Source: DATHTK01 sp035463295 (GTDB lineage: Bacteria > Actinomycetota > Rubrobacteria > Rubrobacterales > Rubrobacteraceae). Taken from it: a stretch of 64,000 nucleotides of DNA. A model generated the notes under the pieces. It searched no databases. It saw only the letters and a list, made by a program, of their open reading frames with translations, and was not told the DNA's origin. The stretch covers positions 19,867-83,866 of the forward strand of contig DATHTK010000063.1 in the NCBI GenBank assembly GCA_035463295.1. The letters are read 5' to 3'. The position numbers and the translations under genes are program-made. Of the stretch, positions 32,661 to 41,951 are shown piece after piece (the stretch's first letter is position 1; each line of letters begins with the position of its first letter).

Positions 32661-33431
32661 CTAGGGTATGGCGGAGACGAGCCCGCCGTCGACCTGCAAG
32701 GAAACCCCGGTAATGTAGGAGGCAGCGGGGGAGAGCAAGAAAGCGGCCGCCCGGCCAAGCTCCTCCGGGTCTCCGTAGCGTCCTAGCGGTATACCCTCGC
32801 TCACCTTGCGGCGCTGCTCCTCGACCGTTACGCCCGAGTCGGTAGCCCGCGACTCGTCGAGCGAACGGGATCTCGCGGTGTCTATACGACCCGGCGCCAC
32901 GCTATTTACCCGGATGCGCGGACCGAGTTCTCTGGCCAGGCATTTCACGAGCGCTGCCACTCCTGGGCGTAGTACGTTGGAGGAATCCAGGCCCGCTATT
33001 GGCTCGCGCACGGAGGTCGAGGTGATAAAGAGCACGGAAGCACCCTCGTTCATGTGAGGGACCACGCTGCGCAGCAGCCGTACGGGACCACCTATCAGGA
33101 GGTGGAAGGCATCGAGCCATTGCTCGTCGGTCAACTCCAGCGCCGGCCCGAAGGGCGGCCCGCCGGCGTTGACGAGTACGCCGTCGAGCGCACCGAGACG
33201 ATCTACCGCAACCGCGGCGGCCTTGTCCACTCCGGAAGGGTGCGAAACGTCCGCCGGGCAGGGATGCGCCCGCTCCCCGAGTTCGTTGGCTACCTCCTGG
33301 AGAACGTCCGCGTCGCGTGCAACTAGAAGGATGCTCGCACCTTCAGCTACCAGCTGCTCCGCTACTGCCCTGCCGAGTCCGCTGCTCGCGCCACCTACCA
33401 CAAAGGATCTACCCTCGAGGTTCAGCTCCAC
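32661..33431 (-). CDS. Short-chain dehydrogenase/reductase family protein
   Basis: An SDR-fold protein of 256 aa. The cofactor loop is VVGGASSGLGRAVAEQL (TGxxxGxG pattern), with NAGG at residues ~88-91 and the Ser of FITSTSVREP in place. The catalytic YxxxK is absent: the matching segment reads SSNVLRPGVAALVKCLAREL, as in a known subgroup of FabG-like SDRs whose reaction is unclear. The C-terminus is standard (PEELGRAAAFLLSPAASYIT). The GTG at 33431, nine bases after GAGGAGG, fixes the start. It is divergent from the PhnD-like gene and unlikely to belong to the BTAD operon. Confidence 0.85.
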   Translation of the reverse strand: MELNLEGRSFVVGGASSGLGRAVAEQLVAEGASILLVARDADVLQEVANELGERAHPCPADVSHPSGVDKAAAVAVDRLGALDGVLVNAGGPPFGPALELTDEQWLDAFHLLIGGPVRLLRSVVPHMNEGASVLFITSTSVREPIAGLDSSNVLRPGVAALVKCLARELGPRIRVNSVAPGRIDTARSRSLDESRATDSGVTVEEQRRKVSEGIPLGRYGDPEELGRAAAFLLSPAASYITGVSLQVDGGLVSAIP

Positions 33432-33565
33432 GGTTGTCTGCCTCCTCACCTAGACGCCAACCGGGACCATCCTACACTCTCGACGGTATCGGTGAGAGGT
33501 GTGGATGCCCCCGAGACCCGGTCACCCCGACCTGGCAGGGGGCGAGGCGTGCATCGGCCTCCCGC

Positions 33566-34432
33566 ATGCGCCATTATTCTGTTGTGGTGGTGACCGCGGT
33601 GAAGCATAAGGACATAGGTGCTCTCCCGGAGCTGCGCTTTATCACCTACCTCTCACCGAGCCTGCCCTTGGAGCTCTTCGAGGCGGTAGTCGACCACGTG
33701 CGGCGCCACGTGGGGTGCAGAGCGTCGCTCCGGGCGGAGACGAGCGTATCCGGTCCACGAAGAGGGGCGGGAGATCCTTTCTCCAGGGGTGAAGCCGATG
33801 TAGCGTTCGTGTGTTCGCCCTCTTACGCGTGGCTCAGGGAGCTCGAGCCTCCGCCCGCGGAGCTGCTCGGAGTAGCACCCGTCTTTCGCGACAGGCGCAA
33901 CGGAGGAAGACCTCTCTACTTCTGCGAGGTAATCGTACGCCGCGACGCTCCCGTGCGGTCTTTCATGGACCTCAAAGGAGGGTCGTGGGCGTACAACGAT
34001 CGCTGCTCGCTCAGCGGCTACCACGGCTTGTTGAAGAAGTTGACCGAGATGGGCACAGAGCAGCGGTTCTTCGGACGCTTGATCCGATCTGGTTCCCACC
34101 TGAAGTCGTTAGAGATGGTCGCGCAGGGAGCGGTCGACGCAGCATCCATCGACTCGAACGTCCTGGCTCTCCGACTTCGTGCCAGACCGGAGCTGCGCAG
34201 AGTACTGCGCGTGGCCGAGACGTGGGGCCCCTTCCCGGTGCAACCCGTAATCGTACGCTCCGCGCTCGGTACGGACCTGAAGAAAGCTCTCCGCGAGGGC
34301 TTCCTGACCGTCGATTCCAACCCTCGCGCTCGCCGCGTACTGGCAGAGTTTGGTCTCGAGCGCTTCGACCGCGTGTCGCGTGAGACCTACGAATCCGAGC
34401 GTCTGACAGCCCCGAGTGTCATCCCGAACTAG
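33566..34432 (+). CDS. PhnD-like substrate-binding protein without signal peptide
   Basis: Resembles the periplasmic phosphate/phosphite/phosphonate-binding PhnD family, 288 aa. LRFITYLSPSLPLELFEAVV is the usual start of the fold, DVAFVCSPSYAWL and FMDLKGGSWAYNDRCSLSGYH form the ligand cleft, and AVDAASIDSNVLALRL closes it. There is neither a signal sequence nor ABC transporter genes next to it, so it may work in the cytoplasm as a sensor or enzyme rather than in uptake. The ATG at 33566 is in frame but has no strong ribosome site; GTG codons at 33587-33600 are alternatives. Confidence 0.8.
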   Translation: MRHYSVVVVTAVKHKDIGALPELRFITYLSPSLPLELFEAVVDHVRRHVGCRASLRAETSVSGPRRGAGDPFSRGEADVAFVCSPSYAWLRELEPPPAELLGVAPVFRDRRNGGRPLYFCEVIVRRDAPVRSFMDLKGGSWAYNDRCSLSGYHGLLKKLTEMGTEQRFFGRLIRSGSHLKSLEMVAQGAVDAASIDSNVLALRLRARPELRRVLRVAETWGPFPVQPVIVRSALGTDLKKALREGFLTVDSNPRARRVLAEFGLERFDRVSRETYESERLTAPSVIPN

Positions 34433-34634
34433 GTACAGACTACCGGGTTGCGAGCAATTCGATGCTCAGAAGCTCTGCGGATCAGGACAAATCTGCCATG
34501 GCAGTAAATGAAACCCTCGACGCTCGGCTGGAGCTAGGGATGCCACCTTTTCTCTAGGCCTCTTTGCTATGCTTTGGCGATGATGCCGGGGTATTAGACG
34601 TGAGGCTGCCTTCGTTATTCGGACTGGTCGGGTT

Positions 34635-36479
34635 GTGCTAGGTACCACAGCCGCGCGCTACGGGCTCGCCGTCTTGCTCAGCGGGCTGGCGCTGATACTT
34701 ACGCGGCTCTTGAACCCACTGGTGGACCACGACACCTTCCTGCTGTTCGTCGCTGCTGTGGCCATCAGCGCCCTCTACGGCGGTCTGGGGCCGGGGTTGG
34801 TAGCAGCCCTCCTGTCGGCTTTGCTGGGCGCCTTCTTGATGCCGCCGTCTTACTCTCTACGCATAGGCCTGGAAGGAGTCTTCGAGCTGTGCTTGTTCCT
34901 TCTGACAGCGGCGACGGTCAGCTGGCTGGCGGAGAGGCGCAGGCGAGCCGAAGAAGAGGCAGAGCACTCGAGGAACGAGTTGGCGACGATCCTCGGGGGC
35001 GTCGCCGACGGCATAACCGCCCAGGATTCGGCTGGGTGGGTAGTCTACGCCAATCACGCCGCAGCAAGGATGATCGGCTACTCCTCTGCCAAGGAGTTCA
35101 CCGAAGCGCCTCCCCAGGAAGTGATGAGCAAGTTCGAGGTAACAGATGAGGAAGGATATCCCTTCCCGCTCGGGCGCTTGCCGGGACGCAGGGCTCTCAT
35201 GGGAGAGAGGGGAGCCGAGGAGGTCCTGCGCTTCAGGGTGCTCGCCACAGGAGAAGAGCGGTGGTCGGTGGTCAAGGCGACGCCCATCTTCGACCAGGAG
35301 GGGCGGGTGCGGCTTGCGGTCAACATCTTTCGCGACATCACCAAACAGAGGCGTGTTGAGCAGGAGCGAGCCCATCTTGCTGCCGTAGTCGAGTCGTCAG
35401 ACGATGCCATAATCAGCAAGACCCTGGAGGGCAAGATCACCAGCTGGAACAGGGGGGCGGAGTCGATCTACGGTTACTCCGCCGAGGAGACCGTGGGACG
35501 CCACATCTCAATTCTCGTCCCTCCGGAGCGTCCCAACGATGTCCCGGATATACTCGAAAAGATCCGGCGGGGCGAAAAGGTCGAACACTATGAGACCGTG
35601 CGCATGACCAAGTACGGCCGCAGGTTGAACGTTTCGCTGACCATATCCCCGCTCAAGGACTCCAGCGGAAACATCACGGGGGCCTCTACCATCGCCCGCG
35701 ACATAACCGCGCGCAAGAAGGCAGAGGAGGAGATCTACACCCTCAACGAGCAGCTCGAGCAGCGTGTCCGCCAGAGGACCGCGCAGCTGGAGGAGGCCAA
35801 CAAGGAGCTGGAGGCCTTCTCCTACTCGGTCTCCCACGACCTTAGAGCCCCCCTCAGACACATAGGCGGCTTTGCCCATATGCTCGAGAGCACGGCGGCT
35901 CCCAGGCTGGATGAGTCCGACCGGTACTTCCTGGAGGCGATCCTGAAGTCCACCAGGCAGGCCGGGGAGCTGATCGACGATCTGCTCTCTTTCTCTCGCA
36001 TGAGCCGCACACGGTTCCAACTTGGCAACGTGGACCTGAACCGACTCCTCAGGGAGACGTTGAGCGACCTGAGCTTCGAGATGGAGGGACGGGATATCGA
36101 CTGGGAGATCGGAGAGCTGCCCGAGGTGCGTGGCGATCCTTCCATGCTCAAGCTCGTGTGGCAGAACCTTCTCGGCAACGCCGTGAAGTACACCAGCACC
36201 CGCGAGCAGGCCGTGATCGAGGTCGGTGCTACGGAAGGCGAAGACGAGGTAGTGTTCTTCGTGCGCGACAACGGCGTGGGCTTCGACATGCAGTACGTCG
36301 ACAAACTCTTCGGCGTCTTCCAGAGGCTGCACCGGGCGGATGAGTTTTCAGGCACCGGCATCGGGCTGGCTACCGTGCGGCGCATCGTGAACCGGCACGG
36401 GGGACGGGCATGGGCGGAAGGGCGCGTTGGGGAGGGCGCGACCTTCTACTTCACCCTTCCCCTGGCCCCGGAGAGGTAA
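34635..36479 (+). CDS. PAS-containing sensor histidine kinase (DUF4118 type)
   Basis: A membrane-bound two-component sensor kinase, 614 aa. Residues ~8-100 hold KdpD-like DUF4118 helices (LFVAAVAISALYGGLGPGLV). PAS domain 1 (~110-235) starts with ILGGVADGITAQDSAGWVVY and PAS 2 (~245-365) with AAVVESSDDAIISKTLEGKI. The HisKA domain has His401 in FSYSVSHDLRAPLRHI. The ATPase has N box VWQNLLGNAVKYT, DNGVGFDMQYVDKLF and GTGIGLATVRRIV. This catalytic part is of the phytochrome-like kinase type, but no GAF or PHY domain is present. No response regulator gene is next to it. The GTG at 34635 is the longest plausible start. Confidence 0.9.
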   Translation: MLGTTAARYGLAVLLSGLALILTRLLNPLVDHDTFLLFVAAVAISALYGGLGPGLVAALLSALLGAFLMPPSYSLRIGLEGVFELCLFLLTAATVSWLAERRRRAEEEAEHSRNELATILGGVADGITAQDSAGWVVYANHAAARMIGYSSAKEFTEAPPQEVMSKFEVTDEEGYPFPLGRLPGRRALMGERGAEEVLRFRVLATGEERWSVVKATPIFDQEGRVRLAVNIFRDITKQRRVEQERAHLAAVVESSDDAIISKTLEGKITSWNRGAESIYGYSAEETVGRHISILVPPERPNDVPDILEKIRRGEKVEHYETVRMTKYGRRLNVSLTISPLKDSSGNITGASTIARDITARKKAEEEIYTLNEQLEQRVRQRTAQLEEANKELEAFSYSVSHDLRAPLRHIGGFAHMLESTAAPRLDESDRYFLEAILKSTRQAGELIDDLLSFSRMSRTRFQLGNVDLNRLLRETLSDLSFEMEGRDIDWEIGELPEVRGDPSMLKLVWQNLLGNAVKYTSTREQAVIEVGATEGEDEVVFFVRDNGVGFDMQYVDKLFGVFQRLHRADEFSGTGIGLATVRRIVNRHGGRAWAEGRVGEGATFYFTLPLAPER

Positions 36480-36662
36480 GGAGCGCTGCCTAACCGCCCA
36501 GGTGCCCGTGGTGCGCGTGCCAGGCGACCTGCCCGTCGAGTCTGTCCTGAGAAAGACCGCCATGCTGGCCGGGAATGGCGTTCTGACCGTTGGCCCCGAG
36601 GGCCATAGAGGCAACACTCACCGCGCTAGTGCGCGAATCACGGCGAGCCCCACTTACCCGCA

Positions 36663-38426
36663 TCACCGTGCTCTTCCCGCCGCTCGTGAGCTGCTAGCGA
36701 CGTACCCGTCCTTCAGCGTGGCCGTGTGCGTTGCCTGGGGCATCTCGCTCAGGTCGTGGGAGATGATGATCGTCGTCCGTCCCTCTGCAAGGCGCCTCAA
36801 AGGCTCCAGTATCCTCCGCGCAGATTCCCCGTCCAATCCTGTGGTTGGCTCGTCGAGGATGAGAACCGGCGCGTCTCTTACCATCGCTCTGGCTATAGCA
36901 ATGCGTTGTCTCTGGCCGCCCGACAACAGTCGGCCTCTCTGTCCGACCACGGTGTCGTACCCATCGGGCAGGGCCTCGATGAACTCGTGGGCGTCGGCCG
37001 CCGTCGCCGCCCGGACGATCTCCTCTCTCGTCGCTCCTCTCTTGCCGTAAGCTATGTTCTCATATACGGTCCCGTCGAAGAGAAGCCCCTCCTGCAGGAG
37101 GACGGCGACGTTCTGGCGCAAAGAGCGCAGGGAGAGAGCTTTGAGATCATGGCCGTCGAACAGGATCTGTCCCTCGGTGGGATCGTAGAAGCGCAACAGC
37201 AGCTTGGCGATGGTGGACTTGCCCGCCCCGCTCTCTCCCACGAGGGCAAGCACCTCTCCCGGCCCGACTTCGAAGGAGACGTTCGAGAGGGAGGCGCCCT
37301 CGGTCTGGGGGTAAACGAACGAGACGTTCTCGAATGCTATCTTGCCCTGGGCGCGGCCCAGATCAAAGGCGTCCTCGCGCTCTCTTACGGAAGGATGCTG
37401 GTCGAGAAACTCTATGATCCGCTCCGCGCCCGCCGAGGCGGCATAGACCACGTTCAAGAGGCTGCTGAGGCCCTGGACCGGGCCGTATAGCTGGCTGAGA
37501 TACACCATGAAGACCAGAAGCCCGCCGATGCTGAGGACCCCCCGGGAGACCTGCCAGGCCCCGAACACCACGACAACGAGAAGACCCGCGAGCTGTATGA
37601 GGTTGATGAGAGGGGAGAAGAGCGCGCCCAGGCGAGTCGCGGCCATCTCCGCAGCGAAGCTCCCCAGGTTCTCCCTGTGAAAGCGGGCGACCTGCTCTTC
37701 CTGGCGGTCGTAAGCCTGCACGAGCGTGGCGTTCGAGAGGCTCTCCTCGGCCACCGCCCCGATCGAGCCCGCCCGCCGGCGCTCCTCCCTGACAACCCGC
37801 TGCATAAGGCCCGCGAAGTAACGAGCCGCGGTCCAGAACAGAGGTACTACAAAGAGCGAGAGTAGCGCCAGCCGCCAGTCGAGGTAGAAGAGCGCGCCGG
37901 CAAAGAAGACGAGCTGGAAGGTGTAGGAGAGAGCGGAAGTCACGCCTGAAAGCATCAGTTCCTCGACGACGTCTATGTCATCGGAGAGGCGAGAGATGAG
38001 GTCCCCGAGCTTCCGGCGGTCGAAGAAGTGCGGGGGGAGCCCTTGAAGGTGCCGGAAGAACTCCGTGCGCAACGACAGCAAGAAACGCTCCCCGACCCAA
38101 GCAGAGAGGTACTCGTCGCAGAAGGAGATTATCCCGTCAAGGAGCGTCAGCCCGAGGTAGGCTAACGCTACCCAGAACAGCAGGCCGAACTCCTTGGGCA
38201 TCAGCACGTCGTCGATCAGGACTTTGTAGATCCAGATCGTCGCCGCCTCTATCGCCGAACCTAGAGCAACGAGTAGCACCACGACGGGAATCCAGCGTCG
38301 GTAGGGTCTCGCGTAGGGCCAGAAGCGCCGGAAGATCTCACGCACCGGCACTTCCGGTGCGGCGGTCACCACCGCGTGATCTTCGGCTGCCGTCGGGTGA
38401 GGTATGCGGATGCTAGAGTTCGCCAC
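36663..38426 (-). CDS. ABC exporter, fused permease-ATPase (MsbA/LmrA type)
   Basis: A half-transporter that dimerises to export lipids, drugs or peptides; 587 aa. Residues ~25-335 contain the six-helix exporter domain, including ISRLSDDIDVVEELMLSGV. The ATPase has Walker A GESGAGKST, Q loop VLLQEGLLF, signature LLSGGQRQRIAIARAM, Walker B VLILDEPTTGLD and switch His IIISHD. It starts with GTG at 38426. The C-terminal tail is Ser/Arg-rich. It stands alone, so it is probably a homodimer; the substrate is unknown. Confidence 0.9.
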   Translation of the reverse strand: MANSSIRIPHPTAAEDHAVVTAAPEVPVREIFRRFWPYARPYRRWIPVVVLLVALGSAIEAATIWIYKVLIDDVLMPKEFGLLFWVALAYLGLTLLDGIISFCDEYLSAWVGERFLLSLRTEFFRHLQGLPPHFFDRRKLGDLISRLSDDIDVVEELMLSGVTSALSYTFQLVFFAGALFYLDWRLALLSLFVVPLFWTAARYFAGLMQRVVREERRRAGSIGAVAEESLSNATLVQAYDRQEEQVARFHRENLGSFAAEMAATRLGALFSPLINLIQLAGLLVVVVFGAWQVSRGVLSIGGLLVFMVYLSQLYGPVQGLSSLLNVVYAASAGAERIIEFLDQHPSVREREDAFDLGRAQGKIAFENVSFVYPQTEGASLSNVSFEVGPGEVLALVGESGAGKSTIAKLLLRFYDPTEGQILFDGHDLKALSLRSLRQNVAVLLQEGLLFDGTVYENIAYGKRGATREEIVRAATAADAHEFIEALPDGYDTVVGQRGRLLSGGQRQRIAIARAMVRDAPVLILDEPTTGLDGESARRILEPLRRLAEGRTTIIISHDLSEMPQATHTATLKDGYVASSSRAAGRAR

Positions 38427-39000
38427 TTAGGACCTTGCCGACTACCTTCTCTTTTCCATGCACCTACTTTGTGCCGAGTAGACGCTCTCGGGAATCCCAG
38501 CTTCCGGCAACACCCGCCTACCAACAAAGCGAGATGGTCCCGCCAAAGTCCTGGAGACCACCTCGTTCCTTGGAGCCAATCCTCTCAGGTACCGCAGGCT
38601 ACGTATTGTTGATGTGTCCGCCACGGCGGCGGTTGCCCCGTACGGTGAGTCCATCGAGGCGGATAGTTGCACCCCTCAGGCGCCTTCTCCTACGGCGCCG
38701 ACGTCGAAGTCTCAAGGCCATCGTCGCTCACCTCCTCTCTTTGTTGCTAGCCGACCTTGCTCCGCAGCTTAGCTACAACAAAGCAACGGGCACATCGTAC
38801 AAATGAGTGATTTTCTAGAATCCGCCCGATAAACCGGGACGGAGGAAGTCGAAGCTGCTCGGCAGGAGCACTACGGGTGGCTCTATTGCCTCTTTCTAGC
38901 CCTGCGCCTTCGCACCTACCGATGCTTCTACGGTGGCAGCGATCCCCTGATAGAGCATAGCGGCAGACCTCGAAGAGTCCCGAGCGTTCCAGGTACTATC
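38427..39000. other. Gap with one short ORF
   Basis: This 574-bp stretch contains only the short arginine-rich ORF at 38599-38721 (minus). An AT-richer segment at 38795-38830 could carry its promoter. Nothing else is supported. Confidence 0.4.
38599..38721 (-). CDS. Short arginine-rich ORF, 40 aa
   Basis: A 40-codon frame starts at ATG 38721 with an excellent ribosome site, GGAGGTG seven bases upstream. The product begins MALRL, has nine consecutive arginines (residues 6-14), then LRGATIRLDGLTVRGNRRRG and ends HINNT. It carries a net charge of about +16, which suggests nucleic-acid or membrane binding. The arginine run uses six different codons, so it is not a simple nucleotide repeat. The flanking DNA has no competing gene. 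It may be chance in GC-rich DNA; the ribosome site is the main support. Confidence 0.4.
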   Translation of the reverse strand: MALRLRRRRRRRRRLRGATIRLDGLTVRGNRRRGGHINNT

Positions 39001-39978
39001 TCACCGTGGTGGTGAGGCACTGGCAAGTGGGCGAGCCGTCTCGGCTCGCGGTCGAGGTCTGGCGGCCAGGTTCTCTCCCCCGTAGATCCTCAGCAGGATT
39101 ATCGCGAGTGCCCAAGGCAGGATCCCGCCGAGGGTTTGAGCCAACGCATTCTGGAAAGGGAGGACCATATACGAGTTGACGGTGTTGTACCAGCCGTGCA
39201 ACACGATCATGAGGAAGACGCTCTCGGTGCTGTTATAAAGCCACGTGTTTACTATCGTCCACCCGACGATACCCAAGACCAGCCCCGCCAGTATGGGGAT
39301 CAGCGCGAGGGCTGGGATACCGGCGGCGAGGTTGTAGTAGATGATAAACGGGAAGTGCCATACGCCCCACAGCACCCCCAGGATCCAGCTCGACTTCAGC
39401 GCCGAGTAGCGGCTCTGCAGGTGCGGCAGGGCAAATCCTCTCCAGCCGGGTTCTTCGGCGAGCCCGGTGAACACGAGCATGTACAGCAAGAACGGGACGA
39501 AGTAGACCGCCGGAAGCAGCGGGGAGTAGGAATCCAGGCGCAGTCCTCCGAACAGGATGCCCGCCGTCAGGCTGAGCAGCGCCAGGGCCACCGGGAGCAG
39601 AGAGACGATCAGGTACCATCGCGGGTCGACCCGCCACTTCTTGATGCGTGCCCATAACTCCGCGATTCCTCGGCCGCCACCGCTGGCCCAGGTTACTAGC
39701 AGGGAAGCCGCCAGGGGACCGGCTCCCAGGGTGAAGAGCAGGTAGGCCGAGGCCTCCCCTGGCGCGAGTCGCAGGGAGAGCAAATCGAGGAGGTGCAGCA
39801 GGTTGTCCTCGTTGCTGAGGGCCAGGTCGTTCCTCTCTGCCAGGAGCAGCCCCACCAGTTGGAAGAACCAGGTGATCGAGAGAGCGAGAACGAAAAAGGC
39901 GACCAGCGGGTTTAGCCGGATTCGATTCCTGATGGTCGCGCGCACCGTGCTCCGCTCATGTCGTGAGTGCCACGTCAT
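39001..39978 (-). CDS. CPBP-family intramembrane metalloprotease
   Basis: A polytopic membrane protein of the CPBP (CAAX protease/bacteriocin-processing, Abi) family, 325 aa with about eight helices. The signature motifs are present: EEPGWRGFALPHLQSRY (paired Glu and the Arg), GVLWGVWHFPFIIYY (His), and FLMIVLHGWYNTV (His). The family includes type II CAAX endopeptidases and bacteriocin self-immunity proteins; no bacteriocin gene lies nearby, so the role is open. The ATG at 39978 gives a basic cytoplasmic N-terminus (RATIRNRIRLNP). It is divergent from the TPR-LuxR regulator. Confidence 0.85.
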   Translation of the reverse strand: MTWHSRHERSTVRATIRNRIRLNPLVAFFVLALSITWFFQLVGLLLAERNDLALSNEDNLLHLLDLLSLRLAPGEASAYLLFTLGAGPLAASLLVTWASGGGRGIAELWARIKKWRVDPRWYLIVSLLPVALALLSLTAGILFGGLRLDSYSPLLPAVYFVPFLLYMLVFTGLAEEPGWRGFALPHLQSRYSALKSSWILGVLWGVWHFPFIIYYNLAAGIPALALIPILAGLVLGIVGWTIVNTWLYNSTESVFLMIVLHGWYNTVNSYMVLPFQNALAQTLGGILPWALAIILLRIYGGENLAARPRPRAETARPLASASPPR

Positions 39979-40123
39979 TATGGTCCAAGACCGACCGAGA
40001 AGCGACGCTCACTGTCGCCGGAATACAAGACTCGCGAGGCGTGAGCTCGGCCGCGGGGCCCTACGCCCCCGGATCTGGTATACAGTAGTCCGTACGGTAG
40101 GGAAGGCAGCTCGAGATGAGCCA

Positions 40124-41821
40124 ATGGACCTGAACCACCCTCCCCGAACTCGCTTTGTCGAGGTCGGACAGGAAGCTCTGGCTCGAGGAGCGTGGGAGGA
40201 AGCGCGCTCGGCGTTCGAGCGTGCGCTGCGCACCGGAGACCGGGGTGCGAACACGCGCTCCTTCCGTGCAGGGCTCGACCCGGCCGCAAGCGCCGAGCTC
40301 TTGTCCGGCCTGGCAGAGGCGCTGTGGTGGCTGGGTGAGATACGGGAGTCGCTCGAGTGCTGGGAGCGAGCATACACGGGGTTCCGCCAGCGCCCCGATC
40401 CTCTCCAGGCCGCCTTCGTCGCCATCCAGCTCGGCATGCTCTACGACGCCAACCTCGGCAACCATGCCGCTGCCGCCGGATGGGTGGCGCGCGCGGCCCG
40501 GCTGGTCGACGAGCACGCCCTCGAGCCGCTGCGGGGCTGGATACTGATCGCCAGGGCGGCCGACTGCGACGATCCCGGCCAGCACGAGGCCTGGGCGCGC
40601 CAGGCGCATCAACTCGGCCGGGAATCCGGAGACCGCGACCTGGAGCTGTGCGCCCTGACGCAGATCGGCGTCGCCCTGATCGGTGGGGGCAAGATCACCG
40701 AGGGCATGGCTTTCCACGACGAGGCGATGGCCGGCGCGCTCGCTGGTGAGGGGCAGCTGGACACCGTGGTTTTCACCGCCTGCGAGATGATGACTTCGTA
40801 TAGCCGCTGTGCCCAGTACCAGCGAATGGCGCAGTGGATAAGGGCGGCGGACCGGTTCGTCGAGCGCTACGGCTGTCCGTACCTCAGCGCCTCCTGCCGC
40901 ACCCACTACGGCGAGGTGCTGTTCGCTACCGGAGACTGGGGGCGCGCCGAAGAAGAGCTGCGCGCAGCGCTGCGCCTCTCGGAGAACTCCCTGCCCGCCG
41001 TCCGGGCCAAGGCGCTGGCGCGGCTGGCCGAGTTGCGGCTGACCCAGGGGCGCATCGAAGAGGCCGAGCGTCTGCTGGTGGGGTTCGAGGATCACGAAGC
41101 CTGCGCCCCGGTATTCACGCGGCTGCACCTTCTACGGGGGAGGTCCGGTCTGGCCGCCGCGACGGCCAGGCGCTGGCTCGGCATCATCGGCGAGAGCCGG
41201 CCGGATGGCGGGCTGCTCGTGGAGCTCCTCGGTGAGGCCGAGATCAGTCAGACCCAGAGCGAAGCGGCCGCCGAGAGAGGCCGCGCGCTGGCCGAGCGGG
41301 GCAGCGCTCTCGACTGCCAGGTGATGCTGGCGCGAGGCGAGCGTCTGCGCGGGCGGGCTCTTGCCTCAGGTTCGGCGGCGAAGCGGCACCTAGAAGCGGC
41401 GCTGCGGGAATTCGTTCGGCTCGAGATGCCATTCGAGGCAGCCCGCACACGACTGCTGCTCGCGCGAGCCTTGTATGAACTCGACCCTGAAGTCGCCGAA
41501 GTGGAAGCCCGCGCGGCGCTGGCCGTCTTCGAGAACCTCGGCGCGGTCACGGATGTCGAGGCCGCGGCGGCCGTGCTGTGCGAAATAGAGGCCAGGGCCC
41601 GCGAGCAGAGCCGTCGGATACCCGCTCTTGGCGGTCTGACCCGGCGAGAGGTAGAGGTCTTGCGCCTGGTGGCGCAGGGCTTGACCGACAAGGAGATCGC
41701 CGCGAGGCTCGTTCTGAGCCGACACACCGTTCACCGCCACATTCACAGCATCCTCACGAAGCTGAGCCTCCCCTCGAGAGCCGCCGCCGCAGCCTACGCC
41801 GCCCGGCACGACCTGCTCTAG
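40124..41821 (+). CDS. LuxR-family regulator with TPR-like domain
   Basis: A 565-residue regulator. Residues ~1-480 are TPR-like helices (ALARGAWEEARSAFERALRT; GDWGRAEEELRAALRLSENS). The last ~65 form a LuxR/NarL HTH: LTRREVEVLRLVAQGLTDKE then IAARLVLSRHTVHRHIHSIL. Unlike classic LAL/MalT proteins it has no P-loop ATPase, so the TPR region probably receives the signal directly. I start it at the ATG at 40124; a longer open frame upstream has no protein-like sequence. SnoaL-like and FAD oxidase genes follow on the same strand, the likely targets. A 9-bp inverted repeat follows the stop. Confidence 0.85.
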   Translation: MDLNHPPRTRFVEVGQEALARGAWEEARSAFERALRTGDRGANTRSFRAGLDPAASAELLSGLAEALWWLGEIRESLECWERAYTGFRQRPDPLQAAFVAIQLGMLYDANLGNHAAAAGWVARAARLVDEHALEPLRGWILIARAADCDDPGQHEAWARQAHQLGRESGDRDLELCALTQIGVALIGGGKITEGMAFHDEAMAGALAGEGQLDTVVFTACEMMTSYSRCAQYQRMAQWIRAADRFVERYGCPYLSASCRTHYGEVLFATGDWGRAEEELRAALRLSENSLPAVRAKALARLAELRLTQGRIEEAERLLVGFEDHEACAPVFTRLHLLRGRSGLAAATARRWLGIIGESRPDGGLLVELLGEAEISQTQSEAAAERGRALAERGSALDCQVMLARGERLRGRALASGSAAKRHLEAALREFVRLEMPFEAARTRLLLARALYELDPEVAEVEARAALAVFENLGAVTDVEAAAAVLCEIEARAREQSRRIPALGGLTRREVEVLRLVAQGLTDKEIAARLVLSRHTVHRHIHSILTKLSLPSRAAAAAYAARHDLL

Positions 41822-41832
41822 AGTCGCCCTCC

Positions 41833-41854
41833 GCATAGCCAGCATTGGCTATGC
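41833..41854 (+). terminator. Perfect inverted repeat after the LuxR gene
   Basis: GCATAGCCA and TGGCTATGC form a perfect 9-bp repeat around GCAT, 11 bp past the stop. It lacks a U-tract and lies ~100 bp upstream of the SnoaL-like gene, so it could be a terminator or an operator. Confidence 0.45.
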
Positions 41855-41951
41855 AACTGCGCCCGGCAAGATAGCCCACCTTCGCGAAGCCGTGCGCGGC
41901 GCCGGTGCGTAGGCTCGTGAACGACGGAAGCGACAGAAGGAGAAGACCGCT

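Noticed and set aside
36480..36662. Plus-strand continuation after the histidine kinase resembling a short protein
   Set aside because: No start codon with a ribosome site, and the frame runs into the antisense of the ABC exporter.
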